NCBI RefSeq assembly: GCF_024171695.1
Contig: NZ_JAMTCF010000022.1
Span: forward strand, 62,001-126,000
Direction: 5' to 3'
Source: Actinosynnema pretiosum
GTDB taxonomy: Bacteria > Actinomycetota > Actinomycetes > Mycobacteriales > Pseudonocardiaceae
Length of the DNA stretch: 64,000 bases
In this document: piece after piece, positions 35,608 to 45,257 of the stretch
Layout of the letters: each line of letters opens with the position of its first letter
Numbering within the stretch: the first letter of the stretch is position 1
The notes under the pieces: model-generated
The model's database searches: none
Told to the model about the DNA's origin: nothing
What the model saw: only the letters and a program-made list of their open reading frames with translations
Made by a program: the position numbers and the translations under genes

Positions 35608-37787
35608 GCGCTCTCCTCGGGTGCGGCGGCCCTGATCCGGACCTCGACGGGGGCGTTGACCAGTTGCAGCGCGAACTGGGCCGGGGTGAGGTCGGCGCGG
35701 CCGAACGCCCCGGCCAGGGCGGGCGCGAACCCGCGCACGTCCAGCACGTCCGGGACGCCCTCGGCCGGGCGCAGGTGGTCGTCGAAGACGGAGCCCTCGG
35801 TCGGGAACCTCTGCCCCAGCGAGTAGCCCAACTTGGGTCCGGGGGTCAGGCCGCGCAGCGAGACCACGCCGCCGTGGTCGACGCCGAAGTGGATGCCCTG
35901 GCCGGGTTCGCGGATGACGACCTCGTCGGGGACCTCGCCGAACAGGCACAGCAGCACGTCCGGCGCGAGGTGGTCGCGGCGCAGCTCGGCGACCGGCTCG
36001 CCCGAGGCGGTGGCCAGCAGCTCGAACACCGGCCAGGCGCGCACCAGCGCGGAGCGGATCAGCACCCCGGCGCGGGCGCGCCGTCCCGCGCGGGCGGTGT
36101 CGACCTCGGCGGTGAGGGCGGCGTCGGCGGCCACGTCCACGGCGGTGTGCACGCCGACGTCGCGGGCCCCGGCGAGCAGCGCCTCGACCCACTGCCCGTC
36201 GACCACGAAGAACCGCAGCGACTCCGGCGGCAGCAGGTCGGGGTGCGGGACGAGGTGGCGGAACGGGACGCCGCGCAGCAGCGCGAGCCCGTCGAGCCAG
36301 CGGGGCATGTCCCCGGAGCGCTCGGCCGCCACGCGGCGGAGCCGGGTCTGCGCGCCCGCGCTCGCGAGGGCGGCGACGCCGGGCCTGGTGCGGCGGGCGC
36401 GCACGGCCGGGGTGGCGGGCACGTCGGCCTCCGGGCGCTGCGGGGCGGCGAGCGCGTCGACCAGGGCGCGGCCGAGGCCCTCGGTGGCGAGGCCTGCGGG
36501 GCGCTCCCCCAGCGCGCTCAGGCGCGGGTCCCCGGCCACCGCCAGCTCCTCCACCGCCCGGTTGGCGAGCACCCGGCGGGCGCGGGCCAGCTCGGCGGCG
36601 TAGTCGGGGTCGCTCAGGGCGAGCGCGCGGCCGAGCGTCCACGCGGCGGCGTAGGACAGGTCGAACAGGCCGTTCTCCGGCTCGAACACCAGCGCGTGGT
36701 CGGCGGTGGTGTGCGGGGTCTCCCGGCCCACGACCGGGACGGGTGGCGCGGCGGCGGGCGCGCAGGGACCCCGGTACCAGCCGAAGGTCAGCTCGCCGGA
36801 GGACACCCGGTGCGGCACCGGCGCGTACCCCAGCCACAGCCGCCGGGCGACGTAGTCGGCCGCCTCACCGCCCCCACCGCCCTCGGGACGCAGGCGCGGG
36901 GCCAGGTTCTCGGCGTCGGCGCGACCGGGTTCGGCCAGGGCGTCGAGCAGGCTGCGAGCGTCGAGCGCGGCCTCGGGGTCGGACCGGAACGACCAGGAGC
37001 GCAGCGAGCACAGCCGCACCGCCCGGTACTCCTCGGGCACCCCGTCCTGGCCGAGGCACTTCTTCCAGCCCTCCAGGGACACCAGGTGCACGGCGTGCGC
37101 GCCGGTGGTGCGGGCGAACCGGTTGGCGGCGATCACCGCGTAGCGGCCCTCGGTGAGGATCTCGCCGTCGTCGAGCAGGGTGGGCGCGGTGGCCACGTCG
37201 CGCACGTGGGCGAGGTGGCGCAGCTCGTCCAGGCGCGGCACGACCGCCTCGAACACCGCCCTGGGCACGTCGATCGTGGTGGTGCGGGACGCGGAGACGG
37301 CGTCGTCGACCTCCTCGTCGGCGAGCTCGGGGCCGAGCACGGCCTCGTCGCTCGGGTGGCGCAGCTCCTCGACGGTCCTGCCGACGGTCTCGCCGCGCGC
37401 TTCCGGGTCGTCCGGCAGCTCGCCCTCGCGGAACACCAGCAGCGCCAGCCACGGCTCGCGCGCGGGCACGTCCAGGGCGTGCCCGTCGGTCTCGCGCTCC
37501 CACGGCAGGACCGCCCGGTCCAGGGTGATGTGCGGCAGGGTCAGCCGGTAGTCGCCCTCGGCGCCCTGGGCTGGGTAGAGGGCGTGCACCGAGGACTCGT
37601 CCAGGACGAACCGGACGGCCCTGATCTCGAACTTCCGCACCGGTTCGGGCAGCTCGTGCCCGGCCGTGGGCACCGGGTCCCCACCTTGCTCGAGCAGGTG
37701 GCGGCTCTCGACGGTGTAGACGCCCGCGAGGGCGCGGGGCTGGTAGTGGTCGTGGAAGCTGATGCGCAGGTCGGACTGGGTGGGCAC
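35604..37787 (-). CDS. Unknown 727-aa protein
   Basis: A 727-aa protein, acidic, without signal peptide or membrane helix. Its N-terminal ~200 residues are beta-rich ('KFEIRAVRFVLDESSVHALY', 'YRLTLPHITLDRAVLPWER', 'PWLALLVFREGEL'); the middle is alanine-rich and helical ('SYAAAWTLGRALALSDPDYA'); the C-terminus has a beta-rich part with 'GIHFGVDHGGVVSLRGL'. No motif lets me name a family. It follows the DUF6603-like gene by six bases and overlaps the 1205-aa gene, so it belongs to one operon with fixed stoichiometric neighbours. Confidence 0.75.
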   Translation of the reverse strand: MPTQSDLRISFHDHYQPRALAGVYTVESRHLLEQGGDPVPTAGHELPEPVRKFEIRAVRFVLDESSVHALYPAQGAEGDYRLTLPHITLDRAVLPWERETDGHALDVPAREPWLALLVFREGELPDDPEARGETVGRTVEELRHPSDEAVLGPELADEEVDDAVSASRTTTIDVPRAVFEAVVPRLDELRHLAHVRDVATAPTLLDDGEILTEGRYAVIAANRFARTTGAHAVHLVSLEGWKKCLGQDGVPEEYRAVRLCSLRSWSFRSDPEAALDARSLLDALAEPGRADAENLAPRLRPEGGGGGEAADYVARRLWLGYAPVPHRVSSGELTFGWYRGPCAPAAAPPVPVVGRETPHTTADHALVFEPENGLFDLSYAAAWTLGRALALSDPDYAAELARARRVLANRAVEELAVAGDPRLSALGERPAGLATEGLGRALVDALAAPQRPEADVPATPAVRARRTRPGVAALASAGAQTRLRRVAAERSGDMPRWLDGLALLRGVPFRHLVPHPDLLPPESLRFFVVDGQWVEALLAGARDVGVHTAVDVAADAALTAEVDTARAGRRARAGVLIRSALVRAWPVFELLATASGEPVAELRRDHLAPDVLLCLFGEVPDEVVIREPGQGIHFGVDHGGVVSLRGLTPGPKLGYSLGQRFPTEGSVFDDHLRPAEGVPDVLDVRGFAPALAGAFGRADLTPAQFALQLVNAPVEVRIRAAAPEESA

Positions 37788-37793
37788 CGCGTG

Positions 37794-40700
37794 TCACCTC
37801 GGGGCGGTCGTGGTCAGCGGGCTGTCGGTGAAGGCGGTGTCCGCCAGCTCGGCGTACCGGGTCAGCGGGCCGTCGGCGTGCGGGGACAGGCCGAGGGCGG
37901 TCAGCGCGTCGTGCACGGCGGTGCGCCGGTCGGCCGTGCCCGCGATCCGGGTGATCGCGGTGATGGCCTCGGGGTCCTCCACCGGGGCGGGGCCGCGCGG
38001 GGCGCGGTCCTGGCCGGGCAGGCGGGCGGGCGTCAGCGCGTCCGCGTCGAACGCCTCGGCGTCGATCGGCCCGAGCGGCGAGGCCAGGTCCGGCGGCGGC
38101 ACGGTGAACCGCAGTCCGGTCAGGCAGTCCGGCACCTGCGGGTCCTCGGTGAGCGCGTCACCGGGCCTGGCCAGCGGGGCGCCCCACATCGCGCGCGGCA
38201 GGCCCTGGACGACCTCGTCGACCTCCCAGCCGTGCTCGACCGGGTCGAACGGCTGGTCGCCGAGCCGGAGGGTGACGTGGTGCTCGCTGGTGAGCCCGGT
38301 CAGCCCCATCGGCCGGATGTCCACGGTCGTGGCGTCGGCGCGGGCGAACTCCTCCTCGTTGAGGACGATCCTGGTGGCGGGCAGGGTGGTGAGCGCGGCG
38401 AAGGCGAACCCGTCCGAGGAGACCAGCGCGGTCTCCACTTCCTCCCGCGCCGCCGCACGCGCCGCGCGCAGCGCCTTCTCCTCCTCGTCCACGTCGGCGA
38501 GCAGCCCGGCCTCGGGCACGATCGCGAGCGGGGCGGGGAGCTGGGTGCTGAACTCGGCCCAGTCGATCGCGGGCGCGCCGCCGCGCGAGGAGCCGATCCC
38601 GATGGTGAAGGAGATGAACCAGACCTTCACGCGCACGCTGCCGCCGATGGGCGGTCCCCACAGGGACAGCTGGACGCCGACCTCCACCGAGACCCGCACG
38701 CGCACGAACAGGACCTTCACCGTGGCCGCGACGCCGACCGAGAGCCCCATGTCCAGGTCGAAGTAGAACGGCTTCCACCGCACCAGCACGTCCAGCCACG
38801 CGGTGAACCAGGCCTCCAGGCGGATGCCGTGGCCCCGGTCGTAGCGGGCCTCCAGCCTGCCGCCCGCCATGAACGCGCCGTCGGTGATCGCCGCGTACAC
38901 CTGGCCCCGGATCGACACGTCACCGCGCTTCCACTCCCAGCCGATCCGGGGCGGGTCGGGCGGGTAGTGGGCGGGTGGGTCGAAGTCCTTGTGGTAGCCG
39001 CCCAGGGTGAGCACGAAGCCCCGGCCGCCGCCGACCGCCGTGGTGTCGGAGCCCCAGATGTACAGCGACAGGCCGCCGGTCAACCGCGCCTCGGGGTCGA
39101 GCACGTAGGAGCCGGGCGCGATCAGGACGTCCATGTGGAACAGGTTGTGGGCCGCCCGGTAGCCCAGGGCCACGTCCACCACGACCCTGGCGAGCGGCGT
39201 GCCGCCGGAGCGGTTCTTCGGCAGGTCGACGGTGGCGCGCGCCAGGAGCAGGACGTTCCACTCCGCGCCGCCCTCCACGAGCAGCAGCGCGCGGACGTCC
39301 AGGAAGCGGAACGAGGTGAACTCCACCCCGCCCGCGCCCCAGTACTGGCCCGCCTTGGGCGTGACCCACCCGCCGGGGCCGACCAGGCGCTCCAGCGCGT
39401 CGGCCGGGTCGCCGTCCTCGGTGAGGCGCTGCACCAGGGGGAACTCGGGGACCTGGTCGATGGTCGGGATGCGGACGGTGGAGTTCACGCCGAAGCCGAG
39501 CGCGACGGAGGTGACGGTGAAGGCGGGCACGCCGAACAGCCCGGTGCCGTTCGTGCTGCCGATCTCGCCGAACAGGAACAGGGAGGTGCGGCCGTCGCTG
39601 GCGCGCGAGTAGTCGCCGACCGCCTCCAGGGCGAAGAACCCGGTCTCGACGCTGAGCCTGCCGGTGAACCACTCCGCGCGGTCGGGGTCCTCGCGGCGCT
39701 CCAGCAGGCCGGAGAGCTTGAGCGGCGGCTTGTCCATCAGCACGCCCGCGCCGCGCAGGAGCACCCGCGTGCCGAACGAGGCGTCGACGCCGACGCCCAG
39801 TCCCATCAGGACGAACCGGACCGGGCCGAGGGCGAGTTCCGCGTCGAGGGCGACGTGGGCGGCGCCCGCCGAGTAGGACAGGGAGACGCGGTGGAAGGTG
39901 GCCGGGCCGAGGGCCAGGTCGAGCCGCCGGGTGGTCGGGGCGGTCGCGGCGAGTGCGCCGGAGCCGGTGGTGATCGGCAGGGTCAGCGGGTCCTGGACCA
40001 CGCCGCCGATGCTGTGGTCGACGGTCAGCGCCAGGCCCGCGGGCAGTCCGTCGACGGGCAGCGCGGGCGCCCCGGCGGGGCCGAGCAGGGCCCCGGCGGG
40101 GGCGAGGGCGGCGGTGACGGCGGCGACCTGCTCGGGCGTCCACGCCGAGGACGCGTGCCGGAAGCCGAGGCCGGTGAGCACGAGGTCGTGGTCGGCGGGC
40201 ACGGCGCCGCCGACCACCGGCAGGTCCGAGACCCGCGCGTCGAGCGCGCCGCGCACCACGACCGCGCGGGCCTTGGCCGTCCCGGCGCCGGTGACCGCGC
40301 CGAGCACCCCGATCCGCTCCCCCGCGACGGCGAGGGCGAACGTGCCGGTGGTGGGCGCGCAGGCGATCGTCACGGCGTCGACGGTCGGCCAGTGCAGCGC
40401 GGCCAGGTGCTCGCGGACGTCCTGCGTGCCGGGCACGAGGGCCCCGAGCAGGTCGAGCACGTCGACGCCCTGACCGGCCTCGGTCCGCCAGGACGCGGTG
40501 AGCACCGCGCCGCTCGGGTCCTTGTCGAAGGTGAGCCGGTAGTCCATCCACGTCGGCTCGTCGCCGGTCCCGCCGGAGGGCAGGGTCAGCTCGCCCTCGA
40601 CGCTCACCGCCCACCCGACGTCGTCCGGGACGACCCGCGCCCGCACGCGCAGGGCCCCGGTGAGGTCGCCGACGGGGAACTCGCCGTCCAGCGCGACCGC

Positions 40701-42056
40701 GACCTCGCGCGTCTCGGGGTCGAAGGTGACGGACGCGCCGCTGAGCAGGAGCCCGGCCAGCGCGGCGGGCAGCAGGACGTTCCAGGTGTCGGTGAGCCAG
40801 TCGGCCAGTTCGGCGAAGTCGAGCTCGCTGCCCCCGTCCGCGTTCATCGTCCAGCCGCCCGCGTCCGTTCGCCGCGCCTCCAGCCGCAGCGGCAGGTTCC
40901 CCACCGACAGGGCCGCGCCGACCACGACGTCGTCCGGCGCGCCGCCCCGGCCGGTCAGCTCCAGGGTGAGCGCGTCGGCGCTGAGCCCGTCGAAGAAGGC
41001 CCACTCGGTGTCGAGCCCGCAGGTGAGCTGGTAGTCCAGGTCGCGCAGCCGCACGGTGGCGGACAGGTGCGAGACGTGCGCGCCGGGGATGCCGCTGCCC
41101 GCGAGGCGGTCGCCGACCAGGTCGTCGGTCTCGGTCGGGTCCTCCAGCTCGGCGGTGAGCACCAGGCTCGGCAGGTGGACGGTCGCGGTCATCCGGTTGC
41201 CCAGGACGGTCGTGGTGGCGCCCAGCTCGGCGGTGACCACGTACCCGGCGGACACCCCCTCGCCGAGCCCCGGTTCGTCGTGGCCGACCCCGAACTCGGC
41301 CCACAGGCGGTCGAGGGTCACCACGCCGGGGATCAGCTCGGCATCCACGCCCACCAGGGAGGCGCGCGCCCAGGCCCAGCGGACGCCGTCCGCGCCGACC
41401 CGCAGCAGCACCTCCAGCCCGGCGATCGAGCCCTCGCCGGGGACCTCCTCCGGCAGCGCCAGCTCCCCTGGGTCGACCGGGCCAAAGCCGGGGACGGCGA
41501 CGAGGTCGGCGGGGCTCGACAGGGCCAGCTCGGGCCCGAACTCGCCGAACAGCTCGACGCCGCCGTCCACCTCCCGGACCACCAGGCACACGGCCTGGCC
41601 CGCCAGGGGGAAGACCGCTCCGGCCGCCGCCCACGAGGACCGCTGCTGCTCGCCGGGGGCGACGCCGACGCCGAGCAGCACCACCGCCGAGCCGAAGCCG
41701 TGCTCCCGCAGGAACCCCAGGTCCACCGACAGGAACGGCACGTCCACCGACCACCCGGTCAGCGGCGCGGCCACCTGGAGGCCGGTGACCTCCTCGTCCT
41801 CGGCCAGGAACGTGACGCGCACGTCGGCGAGCACGCCGAGGTCGCCCAGCGGGACGTCGCCGGTGAGGGTCAGCGCGTCCTCGTCGAAGGCGAACCCGGC
41901 CTCCACGACCAGCGCCGCGCCGCCGAGGTAGGTGTCGAAGAACTCCTGGGCGTGCTCCAGCCCCAGCAGGTCGGACGAGAGCGCGAACGGGCCGTCGGCC
42001 TCCTGGGCCTCCGCGATCTCGTCCAGCAGGTCGGGCAGGGGAAGGGGGGTGGGCAT
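37794..42056 (-). CDS. DUF6603-like giant beta-rich protein (1420 aa)
   Basis: A 1420-aa protein dominated by short beta strands. Blocks such as 'DKPPLKLSGLLERR', 'LFLFGEIGSTNGTGLFGVPA' and 'VNSTVRIPTIDQVPEFPLV' match what I know of the DUF6603 family, whose function is unknown. The C-terminal third has alternating aromatic/hydrophobic strands ('RWKPFYFDLDMGLSVGVAAT', 'VKVWFISFTIGIG') resembling lipid- or membrane-exposed beta sheets, but there is no signal peptide. It lies 34 bases after the metallopeptidase gene and six bases before the 727-aa gene. Expect a structural or carrier role; the family call is from memory. Confidence 0.7.
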   Translation of the reverse strand: MPTPLPLPDLLDEIAEAQEADGPFALSSDLLGLEHAQEFFDTYLGGAALVVEAGFAFDEDALTLTGDVPLGDLGVLADVRVTFLAEDEEVTGLQVAAPLTGWSVDVPFLSVDLGFLREHGFGSAVVLLGVGVAPGEQQRSSWAAAGAVFPLAGQAVCLVVREVDGGVELFGEFGPELALSSPADLVAVPGFGPVDPGELALPEEVPGEGSIAGLEVLLRVGADGVRWAWARASLVGVDAELIPGVVTLDRLWAEFGVGHDEPGLGEGVSAGYVVTAELGATTTVLGNRMTATVHLPSLVLTAELEDPTETDDLVGDRLAGSGIPGAHVSHLSATVRLRDLDYQLTCGLDTEWAFFDGLSADALTLELTGRGGAPDDVVVGAALSVGNLPLRLEARRTDAGGWTMNADGGSELDFAELADWLTDTWNVLLPAALAGLLLSGASVTFDPETREVAVALDGEFPVGDLTGALRVRARVVPDDVGWAVSVEGELTLPSGGTGDEPTWMDYRLTFDKDPSGAVLTASWRTEAGQGVDVLDLLGALVPGTQDVREHLAALHWPTVDAVTIACAPTTGTFALAVAGERIGVLGAVTGAGTAKARAVVVRGALDARVSDLPVVGGAVPADHDLVLTGLGFRHASSAWTPEQVAAVTAALAPAGALLGPAGAPALPVDGLPAGLALTVDHSIGGVVQDPLTLPITTGSGALAATAPTTRRLDLALGPATFHRVSLSYSAGAAHVALDAELALGPVRFVLMGLGVGVDASFGTRVLLRGAGVLMDKPPLKLSGLLERREDPDRAEWFTGRLSVETGFFALEAVGDYSRASDGRTSLFLFGEIGSTNGTGLFGVPAFTVTSVALGFGVNSTVRIPTIDQVPEFPLVQRLTEDGDPADALERLVGPGGWVTPKAGQYWGAGGVEFTSFRFLDVRALLLVEGGAEWNVLLLARATVDLPKNRSGGTPLARVVVDVALGYRAAHNLFHMDVLIAPGSYVLDPEARLTGGLSLYIWGSDTTAVGGGRGFVLTLGGYHKDFDPPAHYPPDPPRIGWEWKRGDVSIRGQVYAAITDGAFMAGGRLEARYDRGHGIRLEAWFTAWLDVLVRWKPFYFDLDMGLSVGVAATVKVLFVRVRVSVEVGVQLSLWGPPIGGSVRVKVWFISFTIGIGSSRGGAPAIDWAEFSTQLPAPLAIVPEAGLLADVDEEEKALRAARAAAREEVETALVSSDGFAFAALTTLPATRIVLNEEEFARADATTVDIRPMGLTGLTSEHHVTLRLGDQPFDPVEHGWEVDEVVQGLPRAMWGAPLARPGDALTEDPQVPDCLTGLRFTVPPPDLASPLGPIDAEAFDADALTPARLPGQDRAPRGPAPVEDPEAITAITRIAGTADRRTAVHDALTALGLSPHADGPLTRYAELADTAFTDSPLTTTAPR

Positions 42057-42090
42057 CGGGCGCTCTCCCAGGCGGTCGTCGGGCAGCCGG

Positions 42091-43914
42091 TCAGCTCGTG
42101 GGCGCGGGTGGCAGCGGCGCGGCGGTGGCGCGGCGCAGGTGCTCGTTGCCCCGGTCGTCCACGGACATGCCGGGGTGGTCGGTGACGTCGCGGTCGAGCT
42201 CGTCCGCCCACTCGCGCGCCTGCTGCGGCACCGCGCCCTGGTCGACGGTGGCGGTCGCGATCGGCTTCCCGGTCACGCAGCCGGTGAGCGGGGTGTCACC
42301 GGGTTTCCAGCCGCTCGCGGCGGCGGGCGCGGGGTTCCCGGCCTCCCAGGCGGTGAGCGCCGCGACGTACTCGTCGAGCTGGGTGGCGGGGTTCGGGAAC
42401 CCCGGTTCCGGGGTGACCTTCGCGAGCGCGCTCCTCAAGGCGGTGTGCGGGGCCTCCTCGCTGAAGGCCGCGTCGGGCAGGGCCGCGCGCGGGACCGACA
42501 GGCGCAGCGGGCGGTCCAGGTGCACCACGACCCCACCGGATTCCTGCTTGGACAGCGTGGGCGCGTAGGCCGTCCGCGTGGGCAGGCCCAGCTGCCGGGC
42601 GAGCAGGACCTCGGTGACGTCGCGGACGCCCAGCCGCAGCTTCCTGACCAGCCTGGCCGAGGCGAGCGCGGCGAGCTCGGCGGACTTGGGCCTGCCCGAC
42701 TTGGCGTTCAGGATTCGCTCCAGGCGCTGGACCTCGCCGGTCGCCGCGCTGTCGCTGTCGAGCTCGGCGGAGGTCGGGCGGATGCGGCGCAGGTCGACCA
42801 CCGCGTGGACGCCGTGGAACCAGGCCGAGGTCAGGTCGGAGCCGTGGGTCTTGGCCTCCTCCAGGTCGACGACGGGCTTCTGGAAGACCACACCGCCGGT
42901 CGGCTTCTCCCGCACCGGCATGACCGGGGAGAACGCCCGGCGGGCCAGGCCGAGGAGCTCGGTGTGCAGCGCGTCCATGTCCTTGATCCGGCTCTGCTGG
43001 CCTGCGGTGAGCTTCGCGAAGGCGGCCTCGTTGGCCCGATCGAGCCAGGCGGTGAACTGGCGCGCGTTCCGCCCGGTCTCCGCCGTGAACAGGGCCGAGG
43101 CGAGCCCTTCCGGGCTCCGGGTGTCGGCCTTGTGCACTGACGGGCCCCTGCTCATGCACCCCGACACCACGTGGGCGGCGTGCACCAGCTCGTGGCCGAG
43201 CACGAGTTCGGGGGCGAGGACGACGCGGTCGATCAGCAGCACGTCGCGCGGTCCGAACACGACGGTCGGCGCCGCGCCGAGCCCGGCGCACGCGCCCGCC
43301 AGCCCGGTGGGGAGGACGTGGCACTCGTCGACGAGCTCCTCGCTCTGCAGGATCACCACGGTGATCGCGACCCGTTCCTGCGGCTCGGCGGTGGAGACCG
43401 CTTTCCAGCGACGGGGGTTGATCCCGAACGTCGGGTCGTCCTGCCCGTGGTCGCCCTCCAGGGTCTTGCCGCGCCGGTCCGGCAGCGGGCGGGCGGACGC
43501 GAAGAACCCCACGAGCCTGCGGCCCGCGTCGGTGCCCTCCAGGCGGCGGAGCAGGTGATCGACCTCGTCGACGTACCGGGCGGGGTCGAGCGCGGGCAGC
43601 GGGGTGGTGGGGCTGCGCCCCAGCTCCTTCAACCGCCGCGCGGTCACCGCGATGTCACCGCAGACCGCGATGCCGGGCCGGACCTCGACGGCGGGCAGCT
43701 GGACGCCGTGGTCCCAGTCGACCAGGACGTCACGGCGGCAGAAGGGGATCTTCATCTTGCTGCCGCCACCACCCAGGACCGTGGCGCCGTCGCCGACGAC
43801 CGGGCCGTTGCCTCCTGTCGGCACCAGCACACCGGGCTCCTTCCGCTGCGGGGACGGCGGCCGGGGTTCGGCGCGCGGTCCGGGGAGGAGTCTTGCGGTT
43901 TGAAGGATGCTCAC
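42091..43914 (-). CDS. Zinc metallopeptidase, M91-like (HELVH)
   Basis: A 607-aa protein with 'LVLGHELVHAAHVV' (HExxH at 241-245), the zinc-binding helix of gluzincin/M91-type peptidases, preceded by 'DEVDHLLRRLEGTDAGRRLVGFF' (about 116-138), a block typical of M91 (NleD-like) effectors. Residues 1-55 are Pro/Gly-rich ('GGNGPVVGDGATVLGGGG') and the region after 300 is helical and Lys/Arg-rich. Known M91 members are bacterial effector toxins that cleave host proteins; target and delivery here are unknown. It is the first gene of the six-gene operon. GTG 43914 has only a weak AGGGA upstream; a start near Met54 is possible. Confidence 0.75.
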   Translation of the reverse strand: MSILQTARLLPGPRAEPRPPSPQRKEPGVLVPTGGNGPVVGDGATVLGGGGSKMKIPFCRRDVLVDWDHGVQLPAVEVRPGIAVCGDIAVTARRLKELGRSPTTPLPALDPARYVDEVDHLLRRLEGTDAGRRLVGFFASARPLPDRRGKTLEGDHGQDDPTFGINPRRWKAVSTAEPQERVAITVVILQSEELVDECHVLPTGLAGACAGLGAAPTVVFGPRDVLLIDRVVLAPELVLGHELVHAAHVVSGCMSRGPSVHKADTRSPEGLASALFTAETGRNARQFTAWLDRANEAAFAKLTAGQQSRIKDMDALHTELLGLARRAFSPVMPVREKPTGGVVFQKPVVDLEEAKTHGSDLTSAWFHGVHAVVDLRRIRPTSAELDSDSAATGEVQRLERILNAKSGRPKSAELAALASARLVRKLRLGVRDVTEVLLARQLGLPTRTAYAPTLSKQESGGVVVHLDRPLRLSVPRAALPDAAFSEEAPHTALRSALAKVTPEPGFPNPATQLDEYVAALTAWEAGNPAPAAASGWKPGDTPLTGCVTGKPIATATVDQGAVPQQAREWADELDRDVTDHPGMSVDDRGNEHLRRATAAPLPPAPTS

Positions 43915-44170
43915 AATCCCTGGAGCGGACGTTCACCCAGCCGTGCAAGGGTTTTCGGTGATCCGGTCCACCACCCCCACAGCCGGTGATCACTCCCGTT
44001 CCCCGACCGGGTGGCCCTCGCACGCTGCGGCGCCATGGCCAGGTCCACGCCGACGGGCGTGATCCACACATGCTCAATCTATGCACATCAACACTTTCAG
44101 CCCCTTCCACCACCTCCGCCCCCGTTGCCATGCTCCTGCGCAGCCCTCCCCCGACCCCGCAGGAGCGCCC

Positions 44171-44701
44171 ATGACCAGACTGCGCAAGTCCTTGGCCGCC
44201 ACCGCTCTCGCACTGGCCGCCCTCCCCACCCCGCAGGCGACCGCGACCTCCTCGCTGCCCGAGCTGACCTGCGAGGTGGCCGTCCAGCTGAACTTCGCCC
44301 CACCCCTCACCGCCACCAGCACCACCGCGCACGTCACGGGCGTGGCAACCCTGGTCAACTGCCTGTCCCCCTCCGGCGACCACACCCACCTGAAGGGCGG
44401 CGCGGTCAGCGACGCCACGGGCACCGCCACCAGCCTCGCGGGTGTGCCGTGCAGCCTGCTCATCACCATCACGGGCCGCGCCACCATCGTCTGGTCCCCT
44501 GCGGCAGGCCAGACCACGTTCGACTTCACCGTGAACACCAACCCGCTCGCCGGGAGCGTGCAGCTGACCACCACCCAGACCAGCGGCCCCCTGACCGGAA
44601 CCACCTCGCAGACCGTCGGCGTTCCCGTCCCGAACCCGACCTGCGCGCTCACCGGCCTGTCGGGCCTGGCCGTCCCGGTGGGGCAGACCACGTTCCTGTG
44701 A
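44171..44701 (+). CDS. Secreted protein of unknown function
   Basis: A 176-aa protein with a clear Sec signal peptide (residues 1-25: 'MTRLRKSLAATALALAAL' then AxA before TSS). The mature part is Thr/Ser-rich and beta-rich with four cysteines ('ELTCEV', 'LVNCLSP', 'GVPCSLL', 'NPTCALTG'), probably two disulfides. ATG 44171 is preceded by CAGGAG. It is divergent from the metallopeptidase operon, with about 256 bp between. I do not recognise a function; small secreted proteins of this kind are common in actinomycetes. Confidence 0.8.
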   Translation: MTRLRKSLAATALALAALPTPQATATSSLPELTCEVAVQLNFAPPLTATSTTAHVTGVATLVNCLSPSGDHTHLKGGAVSDATGTATSLAGVPCSLLITITGRATIVWSPAAGQTTFDFTVNTNPLAGSVQLTTTQTSGPLTGTTSQTVGVPVPNPTCALTGLSGLAVPVGQTTFL

Positions 44702-44750
44702 GGGGGGCGAACGCACTGCCGCGACCGGCGAAGGCCGCGCCGGGCCGGAG

Positions 44751-45209
44751 TCAGCCGTCAGCGCCCAGGAGTGCGGGCCGCGTCGGTTCCACGCCGAACT
44801 TCTCGATCATGAAACGCCAGAAGAGCGGCACCGCCTCGTCGCTGGTGCGGAAGATCCGGTCGTCGTGGCCGGTGATCGAGCGGTGCTCGACGACCACACC
44901 GCCCGCGCCCACGTGGCCCGAGGAGGGCGAGTGGACGACGACGACCGCGATCGGCGAGGACGCCGGGACCGGCCGGGCCGTGACCACCAGGTCGTGCATC
45001 GAGGTGAGCCCCGCCAGCCGCTGCCCGCCCCCGCACGCCAGAACGCTGTCGACGACGTCCGCCATGTGCCGGAAGACGGGGTGTTCGGCAGCCGTCGCGT
45101 GGAACTGGGCGGCGATCTCGTCCCAGGGGACCTCGTCGAAGTGGCCGGTCCACGCCCGCGAGTTCATGCGCACGCGCTCAGCGTCCCAGCCGCGGAGCAG
45201 CCCCGTCAC
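44751..45209 (-). CDS. Hypothetical protein
   Basis: A 152-aa protein with no recognised family. It has a mixed alpha/beta pattern ('FRHMADVVDSVLACGGGQR', 'PIAVVVVHSPSSGHVG', 'VPLFWRFMIEKFGVEPT'). GTG 45209 has GGAGGT, but 13 bases away, so the start is uncertain; Met at residue 15 is an alternative. It is directly downstream (49 bases) of a SUKH-family gene on the same strand and the two are probably co-transcribed. In toxin-immunity loci such unknown genes often sit beside SUKH genes, but no toxin gene is adjacent. Confidence 0.65.
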   Translation of the reverse strand: MTGLLRGWDAERVRMNSRAWTGHFDEVPWDEIAAQFHATAAEHPVFRHMADVVDSVLACGGGQRLAGLTSMHDLVVTARPVPASSPIAVVVVHSPSSGHVGAGGVVVEHRSITGHDDRIFRTSDEAVPLFWRFMIEKFGVEPTRPALLGADG

Positions 45210-45257
45210 GGGGCGAGCCCGCGCACCTCCTCGACAACGCAACCGGCTCGGGCGCGG

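Noticed and set aside
31942-35826. 1294-codon plus-strand open frame opposite the 1205-aa gene
   Set aside because: Same antisense artefact, low-complexity and uncoupled to any neighbour.
35664-42185. 2173-codon plus-strand open frame opposite the DUF6603-like operon
   Set aside because: Antisense shadow rich in Gly, Arg, Val, His; no ribosome-binding site and no recognisable fold. The coupled minus-strand genes are the real ones.
30109-43914. A contractile injection system or prophage tail cluster
   Set aside because: No sheath, tube, baseplate, AAA+ or LysM proteins are recognisable; the fibre-like part of the 476-aa protein alone is not enough.
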